The notes below the pieces were generated by a model that worked only from the letters and a program-made list of their open reading frames with translations, ran no database searches and was not told where the DNA came from. 64,000 nucleotides of DNA, from NCBI RefSeq assembly GCF_020782115.1, contig NZ_JAJGMW010000015.1, positions 52,695 through 116,694 of the forward strand, given 5' to 3'. How positions within the stretch are numbered: position 1 is the stretch's first letter; each line of letters begins with the position of its first letter. This DNA is from Leeuwenhoekiella parthenopeia. GTDB taxonomy: Bacteria; Bacteroidota; Bacteroidia; Flavobacteriales; Flavobacteriaceae. The position numbers were made by a program, and so were the translations under genes. Below, one piece after another: positions 37,801-46,800 of the stretch.

Positions 37801-38069
37801 ATATTGATGGTTTGCTGCCCGTTTATAGCGACGGTTTGCGTGATAAAACCAATTGCCGAAAATCGCAATTGGGTCGCTTTAGCAGAAACGCTTAAGCTGT
37901 AATAACCGTTTTTATCCGTGATGGTGTTGGCATCGGCATCTACGGCGACGACGTTTACAAAAGGGACTGTAGAACCGTCGCTAGAAGTGGTTACGGTACC
38001 CGAAATTAGAGTCTGGCCGTTTGCAAATGCACAAAGCAAGAGCATAAGCCCAAAATAAAGGTGTTTCAT
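34854..38069 (-). CDS. SusC/RagA-family TonB-linked outer-membrane transporter
   Basis: This 1071-residue receptor has a signal peptide (ending ANGQT), a carboxypeptidase-regulatory-like domain (about 20-105), the TonB plug with NLAGKLAGVTV and GTRASNGVIIIETKNG (about 105-250), and a 22-strand barrel ending in GFNF. It imports ligand too large for porins using ExbBD-TonB energy (an exbBD-tonB set is at 60 kb). It lies 63 bp after the glycosyltransferase gene in the arsenosugar block. Ligand cannot be read from the sequence. Confidence 0.94.
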   Translation of the reverse strand: MKHLYFGLMLLLCAFANGQTLISGTVTTSSDGSTVPFVNVVAVDADANTITDKNGYYSLSVSAKATQLRFSAIGFITQTVAINGQQTINIVLQESTTDLDEVVITALGLERETKELGYVVQTIEAEEVSAVKAPNFLDNLAGKLAGVTVSQGATGVGSSSKITIRGEASFSNNNPLFIVDGTPINNNTVFNNTNEAAAGFQEVDFGNGAMEVNPDDIASVSVLKGPSAAALYGTRASNGVIIIETKNGSNSKGLGISVNTSVFVDTPFKLPEFQNQYGQGNSGQFEFVDGLGGGVNDLITYSWGPRLDQGTLIAQFDSPVTLPDGRVVRGGDTALYDGLPITPTPFNSHPDNLKDFYQTGVTTINNVAIGSGFEKGNYRLSFTDLRSEAIIPGVNLDRQTVAAKLNFKPTDKTRFNATVNYVNSGSDNRPSNGYGSENVNYSLVAWGPRSLDMNSLRRYWQPGLEGVQQFSFNYTYFDNPFFIMYENRNSFNRDRVFGNLSLKHQFTENLSLAVRSGMDYSSETRQLRRAFSSNRFKNGGYAEHDVLYREVNTDFLLNYNKIFGEVSVDVSLGGNRLDQKASTKQSQTVNLAQPGIFNLNNAASPIDVFQFESRKRINSFYGIAKLGYRDFLFLDITGRNDWSSALATPFSVDGTSFFYPSASASFILSEVAKLPETFSYVQLRASVAQVGNDTQPYQTSGAFISQTPYNGQPTFSNQNFIPNANLKPEQTTSFEVGADIRFLKDRIRLDATYYNNLTQDQIISLPIAISSGYNQQVVNGGEVRTRGVELILNATPVLNSNLKWNTTFNFSTSRSEVESLPQADGRLTLAYSRIYDSANQTVWFQVEEGGRIGDIYGTGYRKTEDGQFILTPSGSYIANNTLKKLGNYNPDFMLGWNNDFTYKNWNLSFLFDWRQGGELVSRTRALGTVGGQLAETANRPEEGIVPQGVVNTGTAENPQYVPNTTAVSAETYYRQFYDRNHEENNIYDASFLKLRQFSVGYTFDLKDGFLGLANGMNINLALVGRNLFAISEIPHFDPEQLAVQGNTFVSGVEDMSYATSRSIGLNAGFNF

Positions 38070-38132
38070 TAAATAAAGGTAGGATTAGTACTTGTGAGGC
38101 TTCGGTATGGAAGCCCTGCTTGAAATAGCGTT

Positions 38133-38813
38133 TTAAGCGATACTAAGGGGCGAACCTTTATTGAAGTAAACCGGATGGGAAAAAAGCCAGGCGGTAAGGG
38201 ACTTAAAGCTGAAGGTATGAATGTTCTGAAAAGCAGATTTAGCTAAAAGTTTGCGTAACGGAAACGAAAGCTTTTTGGCACTGCTCAATAGCAGGGCGAT
38301 ATCTGCCGAAGTATCCAGATCACAAAGCGCCGGAAGCAATTCGGCATGTATTTTTTTAGCCTGAACCAAACGCAGGATACTGCGCGTCAGTGAGGCGGTT
38401 TGCCAGGGTAAATTCAAAAAGGATTGGGCGTCAAAATGGGTTTTATTCAAGCCCATCAGGTAGAAGCCGCCGTCGTGTGAGGGACCCAGAACCAGCGGAC
38501 AGGTTTTGAGTTTTTCAGCTGCGGTGAGCAGATGATTTTTGGTAAGCTGCGGGCTGTCGTTCCCCACACTGATTACGTTATCAAAACCCAACTTGTAAAT
38601 ATCCTGAAGCGCATTGGTAAATCTGGAGGCAAAATCTGCACCGCGTTGCAAATCTTCGGTATAAATAAAATAGGGAAGACCGGTTTTCCTTACAGTGTTC
38701 TCAATCTGTAAATTGAGTTTTTCAAATACCGAAACCCCATTGCACAGTCTTTTGTGACCGGCATCTGCCTGCGCGGAGCGGGCAAAAATAAGTATGGCGG
38801 TTTTGGTATTCAT
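38133..38813 (-). CDS. TIGR04282-type (DUF2064) glycosyltransferase, divergent copy
   Basis: A 226-residue protein of the GT-A-like family that NCBI calls TIGR04282 arsenosugar biosynthesis glycosyltransferase. The core phrases are ISVGNDSPQLT and LGPSHDGGFYLMGLN. The nucleotide-end motif seen in its relative at 41418 (GKVKTRL) is replaced by a shorter AGHKRL, so donor binding may differ. It begins 9 bp after arsS, a tight pair. The role in joining ribosyl to an aglycone such as glycerol is inference from context. Confidence 0.78.
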   Translation of the reverse strand: MNTKTAILIFARSAQADAGHKRLCNGVSVFEKLNLQIENTVRKTGLPYFIYTEDLQRGADFASRFTNALQDIYKLGFDNVISVGNDSPQLTKNHLLTAAEKLKTCPLVLGPSHDGGFYLMGLNKTHFDAQSFLNLPWQTASLTRSILRLVQAKKIHAELLPALCDLDTSADIALLLSSAKKLSFPLRKLLAKSAFQNIHTFSFKSLTAWLFSHPVYFNKGSPLSIA

Positions 38814-38822
38814 AGCCGTAAG

Positions 38823-39890
38823 CTAGGCAACAGTACCCTGGCAACTGCTTCCTGCACCGGCGGTACAGCCGTAGCAGTGTTGCGAGATGATGATGTTGCG
38901 GTCGTTTAATAAATCTTCGTTGTATTCTGAAATGTGCTTCACCTTGCTGTTGACTTTAAGATCGAGCATCTGGTTAAAGTCACAATCGTACAGCCATCCG
39001 TCCCAGCTTATCGAAATGGTATTGGTACACATCACGTTTGCAACAGCGGCGGGGTTATATGCCTCCACAAGCTGGTACATATAGTCTTCATAATTTTCGG
39101 AAGCGATGAGGTAATCGAGAAAGCGCGCGATGGGCAGATTGGTAATTGCAAACAGGTTGTGAAACTGAATGCCAAAATCTTCCATCAGGGCTTTTTTGAA
39201 ATCTTTTTCCATCCCCGCCTGGTCTGAAGGCAGGTAGGCTCCATTAGGATTGTACACAAGGTCGAGGCGTAAATCGCTGTCTGGCATCCCATAACCAACT
39301 GCGTTGAGTTCCTGCAAAGCTTTGATCGACTTGTCAAAAACCCCTTCACCACGTTGTTTATCGGTTTTACCACGCGTCCAGTGAGGCATAGAGCTCACCA
39401 CGTGCACGTTGTGTTTTTTGAAAAATTCCGGTAAATCGTGGTATTTTTTATTGGCTCTGATGATTGTGAGGTTACTGCGCACGATAAAATCTTTGATTCC
39501 CGCTTTGCTGGCTTCTTCTACAAAGCGTCTGAAATGGGGATTCATCTCGGGTGCACCACCGGTAAGATCGAGGGTATGCGCGCCGGTGTTTTTAATCACT
39601 TCCAGGCACTGCTCCATCGTTTCCCAGGTCATAATTTCCTTTCGGTCAGGGCCGGCATCTACGTGGCAATGCTCACACACCTGATTGCACATATAACCTA
39701 CGTTGATCTGAAGGATTTCCAGCTTTTTAGGTCTGAGCGGAAATTGCCCGGTCTCCTTTATTTTTTTGGCAAAGGTGGGCAACTCCCCATCGGCAAAAAT
39801 ACCTCCCGAGAGAATCTCGAGTTGCTTATTGGCCTGGGCCAGATCATCATGACGTTTATGTAAAGATTTTTTTGTTTTGGTAACAGACAT
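38823..39890 (-). CDS. arsS: Arsenosugar biosynthesis radical SAM protein ArsS
   Basis: This 355-residue enzyme has the radical-SAM motif MCNQVCEHC with Cys68, Cys72 and Cys75, a GGAP SAM-binding turn, and the C-terminal ArsS region (CTNTISISWDGWLYDCDFNQML and HCYGCTAGAGSSC). ArsS is known to add the 5'-deoxyadenosyl group of SAM to dimethylarsenite, giving 5'-deoxy-5'-dimethylarsinoyl-adenosine. Some homologues are selenoproteins; here the Cys codons are ordinary and no in-frame TGA is used. It is the diagnostic gene for an arsenosugar locus. The peroxidase-like gene lies 70 bp upstream. Confidence 0.93.
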   Translation of the reverse strand: MSVTKTKKSLHKRHDDLAQANKQLEILSGGIFADGELPTFAKKIKETGQFPLRPKKLEILQINVGYMCNQVCEHCHVDAGPDRKEIMTWETMEQCLEVIKNTGAHTLDLTGGAPEMNPHFRRFVEEASKAGIKDFIVRSNLTIIRANKKYHDLPEFFKKHNVHVVSSMPHWTRGKTDKQRGEGVFDKSIKALQELNAVGYGMPDSDLRLDLVYNPNGAYLPSDQAGMEKDFKKALMEDFGIQFHNLFAITNLPIARFLDYLIASENYEDYMYQLVEAYNPAAVANVMCTNTISISWDGWLYDCDFNQMLDLKVNSKVKHISEYNEDLLNDRNIIISQHCYGCTAGAGSSCQGTVA

Positions 39891-39960
39891 AGAAGTTTTA
39901 ATTTTTCTTTTTCAGCGGTAGCTAATATAGGATTAAGTTGATAGAAATACTGTTCAAAAC

Positions 39961-40299
39961 TTACATTTCCAGTTTATTAACCTTATTCATCATCATCGTA
40001 CCATGTACGAGCGTAGCTCCGCTTTTGATGGCCGCACCTACGTGAATGGCTTCCATCATTTGTTCTTTGGTCACGCCGCGCTGCAAGGTGTCTTTGGTAT
40101 AGGCATCAATGCAATAAGGGCATTGCTCGGTATGGGCTACGGCAAGAGCGATCAGGGCTTTCTCACGTGCGGTAAGCGCACCTTCCTCAAATACTTTTCC
40201 GTAATAATCAAAGAATTTAGTTCCCAGCTCTTCGCTCCATTCGGTGATTTTACCAAATTTTCTAAGGTCTGCAGGATCGTAATAGTTGTTACTGGCCAT
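39961..40299 (-). CDS. Arsenosugar-associated AhpD-like (carboxymuconolactone decarboxylase fold) protein
   Basis: From the ATG at 40299 it has 112 residues (an ATG at 40341 adds 14). The AhpD-type redox motif is HTEQCPYC with Cys60 and Cys63, followed by IHVGAAIKSGATLVHG. This matches the arsenosugar biosynthesis-associated peroxidase-like family. A redox role such as reducing oxidised arsenic or handling peroxide is inferred. It heads a run with arsS, the glycosyltransferase and SusCD after a terminator that ends the PNP gene. Confidence 0.86.
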   Translation of the reverse strand: MASNNYYDPADLRKFGKITEWSEELGTKFFDYYGKVFEEGALTAREKALIALAVAHTEQCPYCIDAYTKDTLQRGVTKEQMMEAIHVGAAIKSGATLVHGTMMMNKVNKLEM

Positions 40300-40393
40300 T
40301 TTATCAATGTGTTTTTTGGGTTTAATGAAATAAACCGACATTACAGTTACGGTATTTGTCGGTCTTTGGTTTTAAAACTGAAGAAAAATAGGC

Positions 40394-40421
40394 AAAAACC
40401 CCGGGATAAAACCGGGGTTCT
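40394..40421 (-). terminator. Intrinsic terminator after the purine nucleoside phosphorylase gene
   Basis: AACCCCGG and CCGGGGTT arms with GATAAAA loop; on the minus strand the stem is followed by a U run. It separates PNP from the AhpD-like gene. Confidence 0.82.
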
Positions 40422-40463
40422 GCATTTTGAGACTATTCTACAAGCATTTTTCAGCCTGAAAAT

Positions 40464-41276
40464 CTACAGTTTCTCGATGAGTTTGGTGAACAGAAGCACC
40501 ATATCGGGTTCTGCTTTGGCGGCAGCATCCATAATATCCTGAATATCTACCGGAGCCAGATTTTCGGGATCGCATTCATCGGTAATCACCGATACTGCGG
40601 CGACCGGCAGATCCAGATGGTTGGCGACGATCACTTCGGGAACCGTACTCATTCCCACCGTGTCTGTACCAATGATTTTCAGGTATCGGTATTCGGCACG
40701 GGTCTCAAGCTGAGGTCCTACTACTGAGGTATACACGCCCTCGTGCAGGGTAATGTTGTTTTCGTTTGCGATTTCCTTTAGAATTTTGCCCATTTCGGCA
40801 TCATAAGGCGCGCTCATATCGGTAAAACGGCTTCCTAAAAGACCTACACCTTTAAAGGCCAGGGGCGAACCGCCCTGCAAATTGATATGATCTTCAATAA
40901 GCATAATCTCGCCTTTTTTGAAGTTGAGGTTTATGGCACCTGCGGCGTTGCTGATGAGTAATTTTGAAATGCCCAGCTCGCGCATCACCCGCACCGGGTA
41001 GCTCACATCCTGTAGGGTATAGCCTTCATAAATATGAAAGCGCCCCTGCATAACCACCACTTTTTTACCACCCAGGCTTCCGTAGATGAGTTTGCCGGTA
41101 TGGAATTCTACAGTAGCTGTAGGAAAATTGGGGATATGATTATAGCTCACCGAGCTGATGATTTCTACTTTATCTACAAATTGCCCCAGGCCGGTACCTA
41201 GAATAATACCAATTTCGGGAGCTTCAAAGCCACGCTCTTTAAGGAAATGCGCAGACTCTTCAATAAATCGTTTCAT
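40464..41276 (-). CDS. Purine-nucleoside phosphorylase, trimeric (PNP) family
   Basis: A 270-residue phosphorolase with GTGLG, QGRFHIYEGY, ISNAAGA, GPQLETRAEYR and DTVGMSTVPE motifs of class I PNPs. It cleaves purine nucleosides to base and (deoxy)ribose 1-phosphate. At the position of the base-binding Asn of mammalian PNP (in ITN) this protein has Asp233 (ITDEC), a change associated with acceptance of 6-aminopurines. Placed beside arsS, it could remove adenine from the ArsS product. It could equally be ordinary purine salvage. Start ATG 41276; followed by a terminator. Confidence 0.9.
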   Translation of the reverse strand: MKRFIEESAHFLKERGFEAPEIGIILGTGLGQFVDKVEIISSVSYNHIPNFPTATVEFHTGKLIYGSLGGKKVVVMQGRFHIYEGYTLQDVSYPVRVMRELGISKLLISNAAGAINLNFKKGEIMLIEDHINLQGGSPLAFKGVGLLGSRFTDMSAPYDAEMGKILKEIANENNITLHEGVYTSVVGPQLETRAEYRYLKIIGTDTVGMSTVPEVIVANHLDLPVAAVSVITDECDPENLAPVDIQDIMDAAAKAEPDMVLLFTKLIEKL

Positions 41277-41417
41277 CTGTTTAAGATTTTAAGTGTTTTT
41301 AATTGGTGAGATGTATGCACGACAAGTAGCACTTTGAAGTAGTCTAATTGTAAGGTGCAGTTCATCAATTTAGTTTAAAAGGTATTTTGCCAAAAAGATA
41401 GGATAAACTTCGGCATC

Positions 41418-42098
41418 TTATTTTAAATGATCGGGCAAAAAGGGTTTAAAGGCATCAATATCTTTGATGTCTTCGTAATAATCTACGTCATTACGGACCT
41501 CAAGCAATTTTACCGATTCGTTTTTTAGATCTTGCAGTGTGTCTTCGAGAACCGTTTCGGTTCCCCAGTTTTTATGATGAAAAATCTCTGGTTTGAGGAA
41601 TTTCATTCCCAATAAATAATATCCGCCATCTTCTGCCGGGCCTACGACAAAGTCGTGATGGTCCAGAGCAGCGAAGGCTTCTTCAAGATCGCTTTGTGAC
41701 AGGTCGTACATATCGCTGCCTATAATGATCGCCTTGCGATAGCCATCGCTAAATGCACGCGAAAAGCCCTGTTGCATACGGGCGCCCAGGTCTTCGCCGT
41801 GCTGCAGTTTTTTGATGTATTTTTCGGTATCCCAAAGATCTTCAGACCGTATTTTTTCGGAATAAAAAACCTGTTTGTCTATCCGCAGGTTTTGCGTGAT
41901 GCTCACGGTGTGTTTCAACAGAAATTTATAAATCTCAAGGGCTGCTTCATCACCTACGCCACCCGCCAGGCGGGTTTTCACCTTGCCCAGTTCGGGATTG
42001 CGGGTGAAAATCAGCAGGGTTTTATCTGATGTGGGAAAGTGAAATTCGGTTTCAAAATCGGCCTCGGCCCCGGTGTCTTTTTTGCTTAACAGACCCAT
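41418..42098 (-). CDS. TIGR04282-type arsenosugar glycosyltransferase
   Basis: A 226-residue DUF2064/TIGR04282 protein. After an unconserved N-terminal tail (to about residue 26) it has LLIFTRNPELGKVKTRLAGG, then IIIGSDMYDLSQSDLEEAF and VVGPAEDGGYYLLGM. This intact nucleotide-transferase-like motif set makes it the more canonical of the two copies. In arsenosugar loci such proteins are thought to move the ribosyl group. It is 28 bp after the rhodanese gene on the same strand and 141 bp before PNP. Confidence 0.85.
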   Translation of the reverse strand: MGLLSKKDTGAEADFETEFHFPTSDKTLLIFTRNPELGKVKTRLAGGVGDEAALEIYKFLLKHTVSITQNLRIDKQVFYSEKIRSEDLWDTEKYIKKLQHGEDLGARMQQGFSRAFSDGYRKAIIIGSDMYDLSQSDLEEAFAALDHHDFVVGPAEDGGYYLLGMKFLKPEIFHHKNWGTETVLEDTLQDLKNESVKLLEVRNDVDYYEDIKDIDAFKPFLPDHLK

Positions 42099-42126
42099 AG
42101 TTTGGTTTTAAGAATGGCTATCAAAA

Positions 42127-42615
42127 TTAATAAACCGCAATGCCTGTGCTTAAATAATCTTGCCAATTTTTTGAAAAAGTATGCACGCGCTCTGTGGGTT
42201 TACCCTCATCGTTAAAAATAGGAAACCCGGCGTCTTTCCAGGCAAAAATGCCGCCGTACAGATTTAGAATGGGTTTTGTGGTTTTCTTCTGCAATTTTTC
42301 GCCAAAATCTTCACTGCGTACCCCCACGCTGCAATAGACCACAATTTTCTTATTCGATTTGCGAATGCGCTCCAGCGTAGTCTCGTCGAGCCGATCGTCC
42401 ACGCGTATGGCATTGGGGAGATGGCTCACCTCAAATTCTTCCGCTTTGCGCGAATCAAGAATGAGATACTCATCTTGTTTCATTTTCAATTCTTCGACAG
42501 AAATATAAGGTACACTGCCACTGTTGTAGGTTCTAAGCAGTTTGCCGATTGATTTTTTTTGGGCAAAGCCCGAAAAGGAAAGAAAAAGCAGGACAATCAT
42601 CCATTTTAAATGCAT
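42127..42615 (-). CDS. Secreted rhodanese-domain protein
   Basis: From the ATG at 42615 the 162-residue product has a signal peptide (HLKWMIVLLFLSFSGFAQ) and a single rhodanese domain: EEYLILDSRKAEEFEVSHLPNAIRV and the active-site loop VYCSVGVRSE with a catalytic Cys. An ATG at 42714 precedes the signal peptide with unconserved residues and is less likely. Rhodaneses shuttle sulfane sulfur; with the arsenosugar genes downstream a role in thio-arsenicals is a speculation only. Confidence 0.85.
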   Translation of the reverse strand: MHLKWMIVLLFLSFSGFAQKKSIGKLLRTYNSGSVPYISVEELKMKQDEYLILDSRKAEEFEVSHLPNAIRVDDRLDETTLERIRKSNKKIVVYCSVGVRSEDFGEKLQKKTTKPILNLYGGIFAWKDAGFPIFNDEGKPTERVHTFSKNWQDYLSTGIAVY

Positions 42616-42850
42616 AGAAGCAGGTCGTTTCAGTATTTGATGCTGCCAAGTTAAGGCGGTTGGTTTGACTTTCATGTTAATTAAATTAGAAGGGGCTTTT
42701 TTATAGATACGCAAAGGAGCTATTAGTGGTTTTTAAACTGAAGAGCTGTTACAAAAGGCTTGAAAAGCGCATCCGTTTAAAAGTTGATGATTGAGATGAA
42801 AGCGTTTCGCAAATGTATTTTCTATATTTAGGGTTTTAAACAGAATTCTT

Positions 42851-43867
42851 TTGATCACGATCCAACCTTTCTCAAAAACGCGGGACGGCCAGGCCGTTTA
42901 TAGCGTGAAACTTAAAAATAAATCGGGCATGGAAGCCCATTTTTTAACCTACGGAGCCATTTTGCAGCGCCTTATAGTTCCTACAGGCTCCACCCAAACC
43001 GATGTGGTGCTGGGCTATGAAGACCTTGGGTCGTATGAAGAGGATAATTATTTTATGGGCCAGTTAGTAGGCCGAAATGCCAACCGTATTGCCAATGCCG
43101 AAGTCGTCCTGGACGGTAAAAAAGTACAACTTTCGGCAAATGAAGGTAAAAATCAACTTCACGGCGGTTTTGAATCTTTTGGTAAAAAAGTCTGGTCTGT
43201 TACCGATCTCGGTGACGCCGTACTTTTCACCTATACCAGCCCCGATGGAGATGAGGGCTTTCCCGGAAATCTGGAAACCAAATTCTACGTCAAACTGGAA
43301 GAAGACAATACGCTGGCGATGCGCTATGAAGCGACTACCGATAAGGAAACCATCGTAAACCTCACTCGCCACGAGTATTTTAATATGGATGCCGCTTCAG
43401 GGAATGGAATTATCAATCACCAATTGCAGATCAACGCGTCTGCTTATCTGCCCAAGACTCCGCAAAATGTGCCGTCTGGCGAACTAAAGCCGGTTGCTGA
43501 AAGTCCGTTTGATTTACAAAAGCCGGTTGGTTTGAAAGCCCCTATCGCCGCGATTGACGGTGGTTTTGATCACAATTTCGTTTTGAACGAAAACAGAGGC
43601 GATGCACCCGCCGCGCAATTGATTTCACAGGATGGAAAATTGAAGATGGAGTTGTATTGCACCCAGCCGGGAATTCAGTTTTACAGCGCAAACGGTATTG
43701 TTGATTTTGAAGGCAAACACGGTAAAATCGCAGGAAATTGTCCCGGTCTGTGTCTGGAGCCGCAGCATTTTCCCGACACGCCCAATCACGAGCATTTCCC
43801 GAGCACGGTTTTAAAACCTGCGCAGCGGTACGAGCACGATGTACGTTATACCTTTAGTTATGAGTAA
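42851..43867 (+). CDS. galM: Aldose 1-epimerase (galactose mutarotase)
   Basis: This 338-residue enzyme interconverts alpha and beta sugar anomers. Motifs fit GalM: GRNANRIANAEV, LHGGFESFGKKVW, NLTRHEYFNMD with the catalytic His, and GFDHNFVLN. The start is a TTG at 42851; no in-frame ATG precedes the conserved region. It overlaps the next gene by 8 bp, so galM and the glycerol fusion are translationally coupled. No signal peptide, so probably cytoplasmic. Confidence 0.93.
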   Translation: MITIQPFSKTRDGQAVYSVKLKNKSGMEAHFLTYGAILQRLIVPTGSTQTDVVLGYEDLGSYEEDNYFMGQLVGRNANRIANAEVVLDGKKVQLSANEGKNQLHGGFESFGKKVWSVTDLGDAVLFTYTSPDGDEGFPGNLETKFYVKLEEDNTLAMRYEATTDKETIVNLTRHEYFNMDAASGNGIINHQLQINASAYLPKTPQNVPSGELKPVAESPFDLQKPVGLKAPIAAIDGGFDHNFVLNENRGDAPAAQLISQDGKLKMELYCTQPGIQFYSANGIVDFEGKHGKIAGNCPGLCLEPQHFPDTPNHEHFPSTVLKPAQRYEHDVRYTFSYE

Positions 43868-46800
43868 ATCCTATATAATCGCATTTGATCAGGGAACGAC
43901 CAGTACCCGCGCCATACTTTTTGACGAGCAGGGCGCTATTGTACAGGTTTCCCAAAAAGAACTCACCCAGCACTATCCGCAATCGGGTTGGGTGGAGCAC
44001 GATCCCATGGAAATTTATACCGATCAAAAGGCCGCTTTTGAGCAGGTGATTGCCGAAGCCGGGATAGATCCCAATGCGATTAAAGCTATAGGAATCACCA
44101 ATCAGCGCGAAACCACTGTTGTTTGGGATAAACATACCGGCGAGCCGGTTTATAACGCCATTGTATGGCTAGACAAGCGCACCGAACCCATCTGTCAGGG
44201 TTTGCGCGAGCGTGACCTGGAGCGCTATATTTCAAAAAATACGGGACTGGTCATCGACAGTTATTTTTCGGCCACCAAAATAAAATGGATTCTCGATAAT
44301 GTGGATGGCGCCCGCGAAAAGGCCGAAAACGGCGATTTGCTCTTTGGTACCATAGACACCTGGCTCATTTACAAATTTACCGGTCAGCATCTTACCGATC
44401 ATACTAACGCGAGCCGCACGATGTTGTACAACATCAAAAAGCTGAAATGGGATGACGAATTGCTCGAGATTTTGGAAATCCCGAAATCGATGTTGCCCAG
44501 GGTTCAGGCGTCGTCTTCCGATTTTGGAAACGTCACGCACAAGGGTCATACCTATCCGATTTACGGGGTTGCAGGCGATCAGCAGGCGGCCTTGTTTGGT
44601 CAGGGTGGTTACAAGTCTGGGATGGCCAAAAACACCTACGGTACGGGTTGCTTTATGCTGCTCAATACCGGGAAAAAGCCCTCGTTTTCTAAAAACGGAC
44701 TCATCACTACCCTATGCTGTACCCTTGAAAATAAAAAGCCAAAGTACGCCCTTGAGGGTAGTGTTTTTGTAGGCGGAGCTTCGGTACAATGGCTTCGCGA
44801 TTCGCTAAAGCTCATTGATGATGCTAACGAAACCAGTAACATCTGTAAAAGTATTCCGCCGTTAAATGATTTGTATATGGTGCCTGCTTTTAACGGTCTG
44901 GGCGCGCCGTATTGGGATGGAAACGCCAAAGGAAGCATTCAGGGATTAACTTTTAGTACCGGCAGAAAAGAACTCGTTAAGGCTACGATTGAAGCTTTGG
45001 CGTATCAGGTAGATGATTTGATTACGGCCATGACTGAAGACAGCGGCAATCAGATCAAAAGCCTCAAAGTAGATGGTGGTGCCTGCGCTAACGATTACCT
45101 GATGCAGTTTCAGGCAGATATTCTGGATGCTGAGGTTGACCGGCCTCAAATGCTCGAAGTGACTGCGCTGGGCGCAGCACTGCTCGCAGGTATAAAAGCC
45201 GGAGTCTGGTCCCAAAATGACATCGCTTCGCTCAGAAAAATTGATCACATCTTTAAACCCGAAATGGGCACCCGAGAGCGCAATCATAAAAAAGAAGGCT
45301 GGGAACTTGCCGTTTTACGCACCCGTTCGGGGTATGCCGAAAGTCTGGTGAAAGAGAAGAAGCCGTTGCGTTTCAGTATTGTTGACCGTAAGCGCTATAT
45401 CAAGAAAGCTAAAAAGAAAAAATTTGATCTCGTGGTCATTGGTGGCGGAGTTACCGGAGCGGGTATCGCCCTCGACGCAATTACCCGCGGGATGAGTGTG
45501 TGTCTGGTGGAGAAAAATGATTTCGCCAGCGGCACGAGCAATAAAAGCACCAAGCTGGTTCACGGCGGTCTGCGCTATCTCAAACAGATGGAAATAGGTC
45601 TGGTTAAAGAGACCGGGACCGAGCGCGCGATTGTGCACAAACTGGCACCACACCTTGTAGTGCCCGAAAAAATGCTCTTGCCTTTAATCGAAGGCGGGCA
45701 GTACGGTAAATTTTTAACTTCAGTAGGCTTAAAGGTTTACGATCTTTTGGCCAATGTAGAAGGTGATGACAAACGCCAAATGCTTTCTAAGGAAGAAACC
45801 TTAAAGCGCGAACCTATTCTGGACGAAACCAAAGTTTTGGGTGGCGGGTTTTATGCGGAATACAGAACCGATGACGCCCGGCTTACAATTGAATTGTTGA
45901 AGAAAGCCGCCGGTTTTGGGGCCATTTGCCTCAACTATTGTGAGATGAGCGATTTCGTTTACGATTATAAAGGCCGAATCACAGCCGTAAAATGCCGGGA
46001 TCACAATTCCGGAAGCCTTTTTGAGATCGAGTCGCGCACCTTTGTTTCGGCTGCGGGTCCCTGGGTTGATAAGCTTCGGGCGAAAGACGAGTCGATGAAT
46101 AACAAGCACCTGCACCTTACTAAAGGGGTGCACCTGGTTTTTGAGCGCAAAAAATTACCGGTGCATCAATCCCTGTATTTCGATGTACCCGATGGCCGAA
46201 TGATTTTTGCCATCCCCCGCGGGAGAGTGACCTACGTGGGCACCACAGACACTAATTATTCCGGTGATCTCGATCGGGTAGTGGCGACTAAAGACGATAT
46301 TCATTATTTACTCTATGCAGTAAATGCAACTTTCCCTGATATCCACCTGACCGAAGAAGATATTGAATCGAGTTGGGCAGGACTTCGGCCTTTAATTCAC
46401 GAGGATGAAAAAGACCCTTCTGAGCTTTCGCGAAAAGATGAAATTTTTGAGAGTGAAAGTGGTTTGATTTCTATCGCCGGCGGAAAACTTACCGGTTATC
46501 GCAAAATGGCGCAACGGGTAAATGAAGCGGTGCTGAAGCGTCTAAAAGGTGACTATGCCGAGCAGTTTGAAGAATCGCGTACTGAGCATATTGCACTTAC
46601 CTCGCATGCTATGCGCAATACCAAAGAAGTAGAGACCTACCGTAAAGAACTGGAAGCCGCTCTTGATTATCTGAAAATTGATAAACCCGAGTATAAGGCC
46701 TGGTATCTCACTTCAACTTATGGTAAGCAGGCCGACATTATAAAAAATAAAATCAATTATTTTAGAAATCAGGATGTTAATGAGCGTCTGGTTCGTGCCG

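Noticed and set aside
38823..39890. Selenocysteine in ArsS
   Set aside because: All motif positions have Cys codons and no in-frame TGA is used.
45300..45430. A frameshift or missing stop joining glpK and glpD as an assembly artefact
   Set aside because: The frame continues cleanly through a plausible linker and both halves are full length, although raw reads should be checked.
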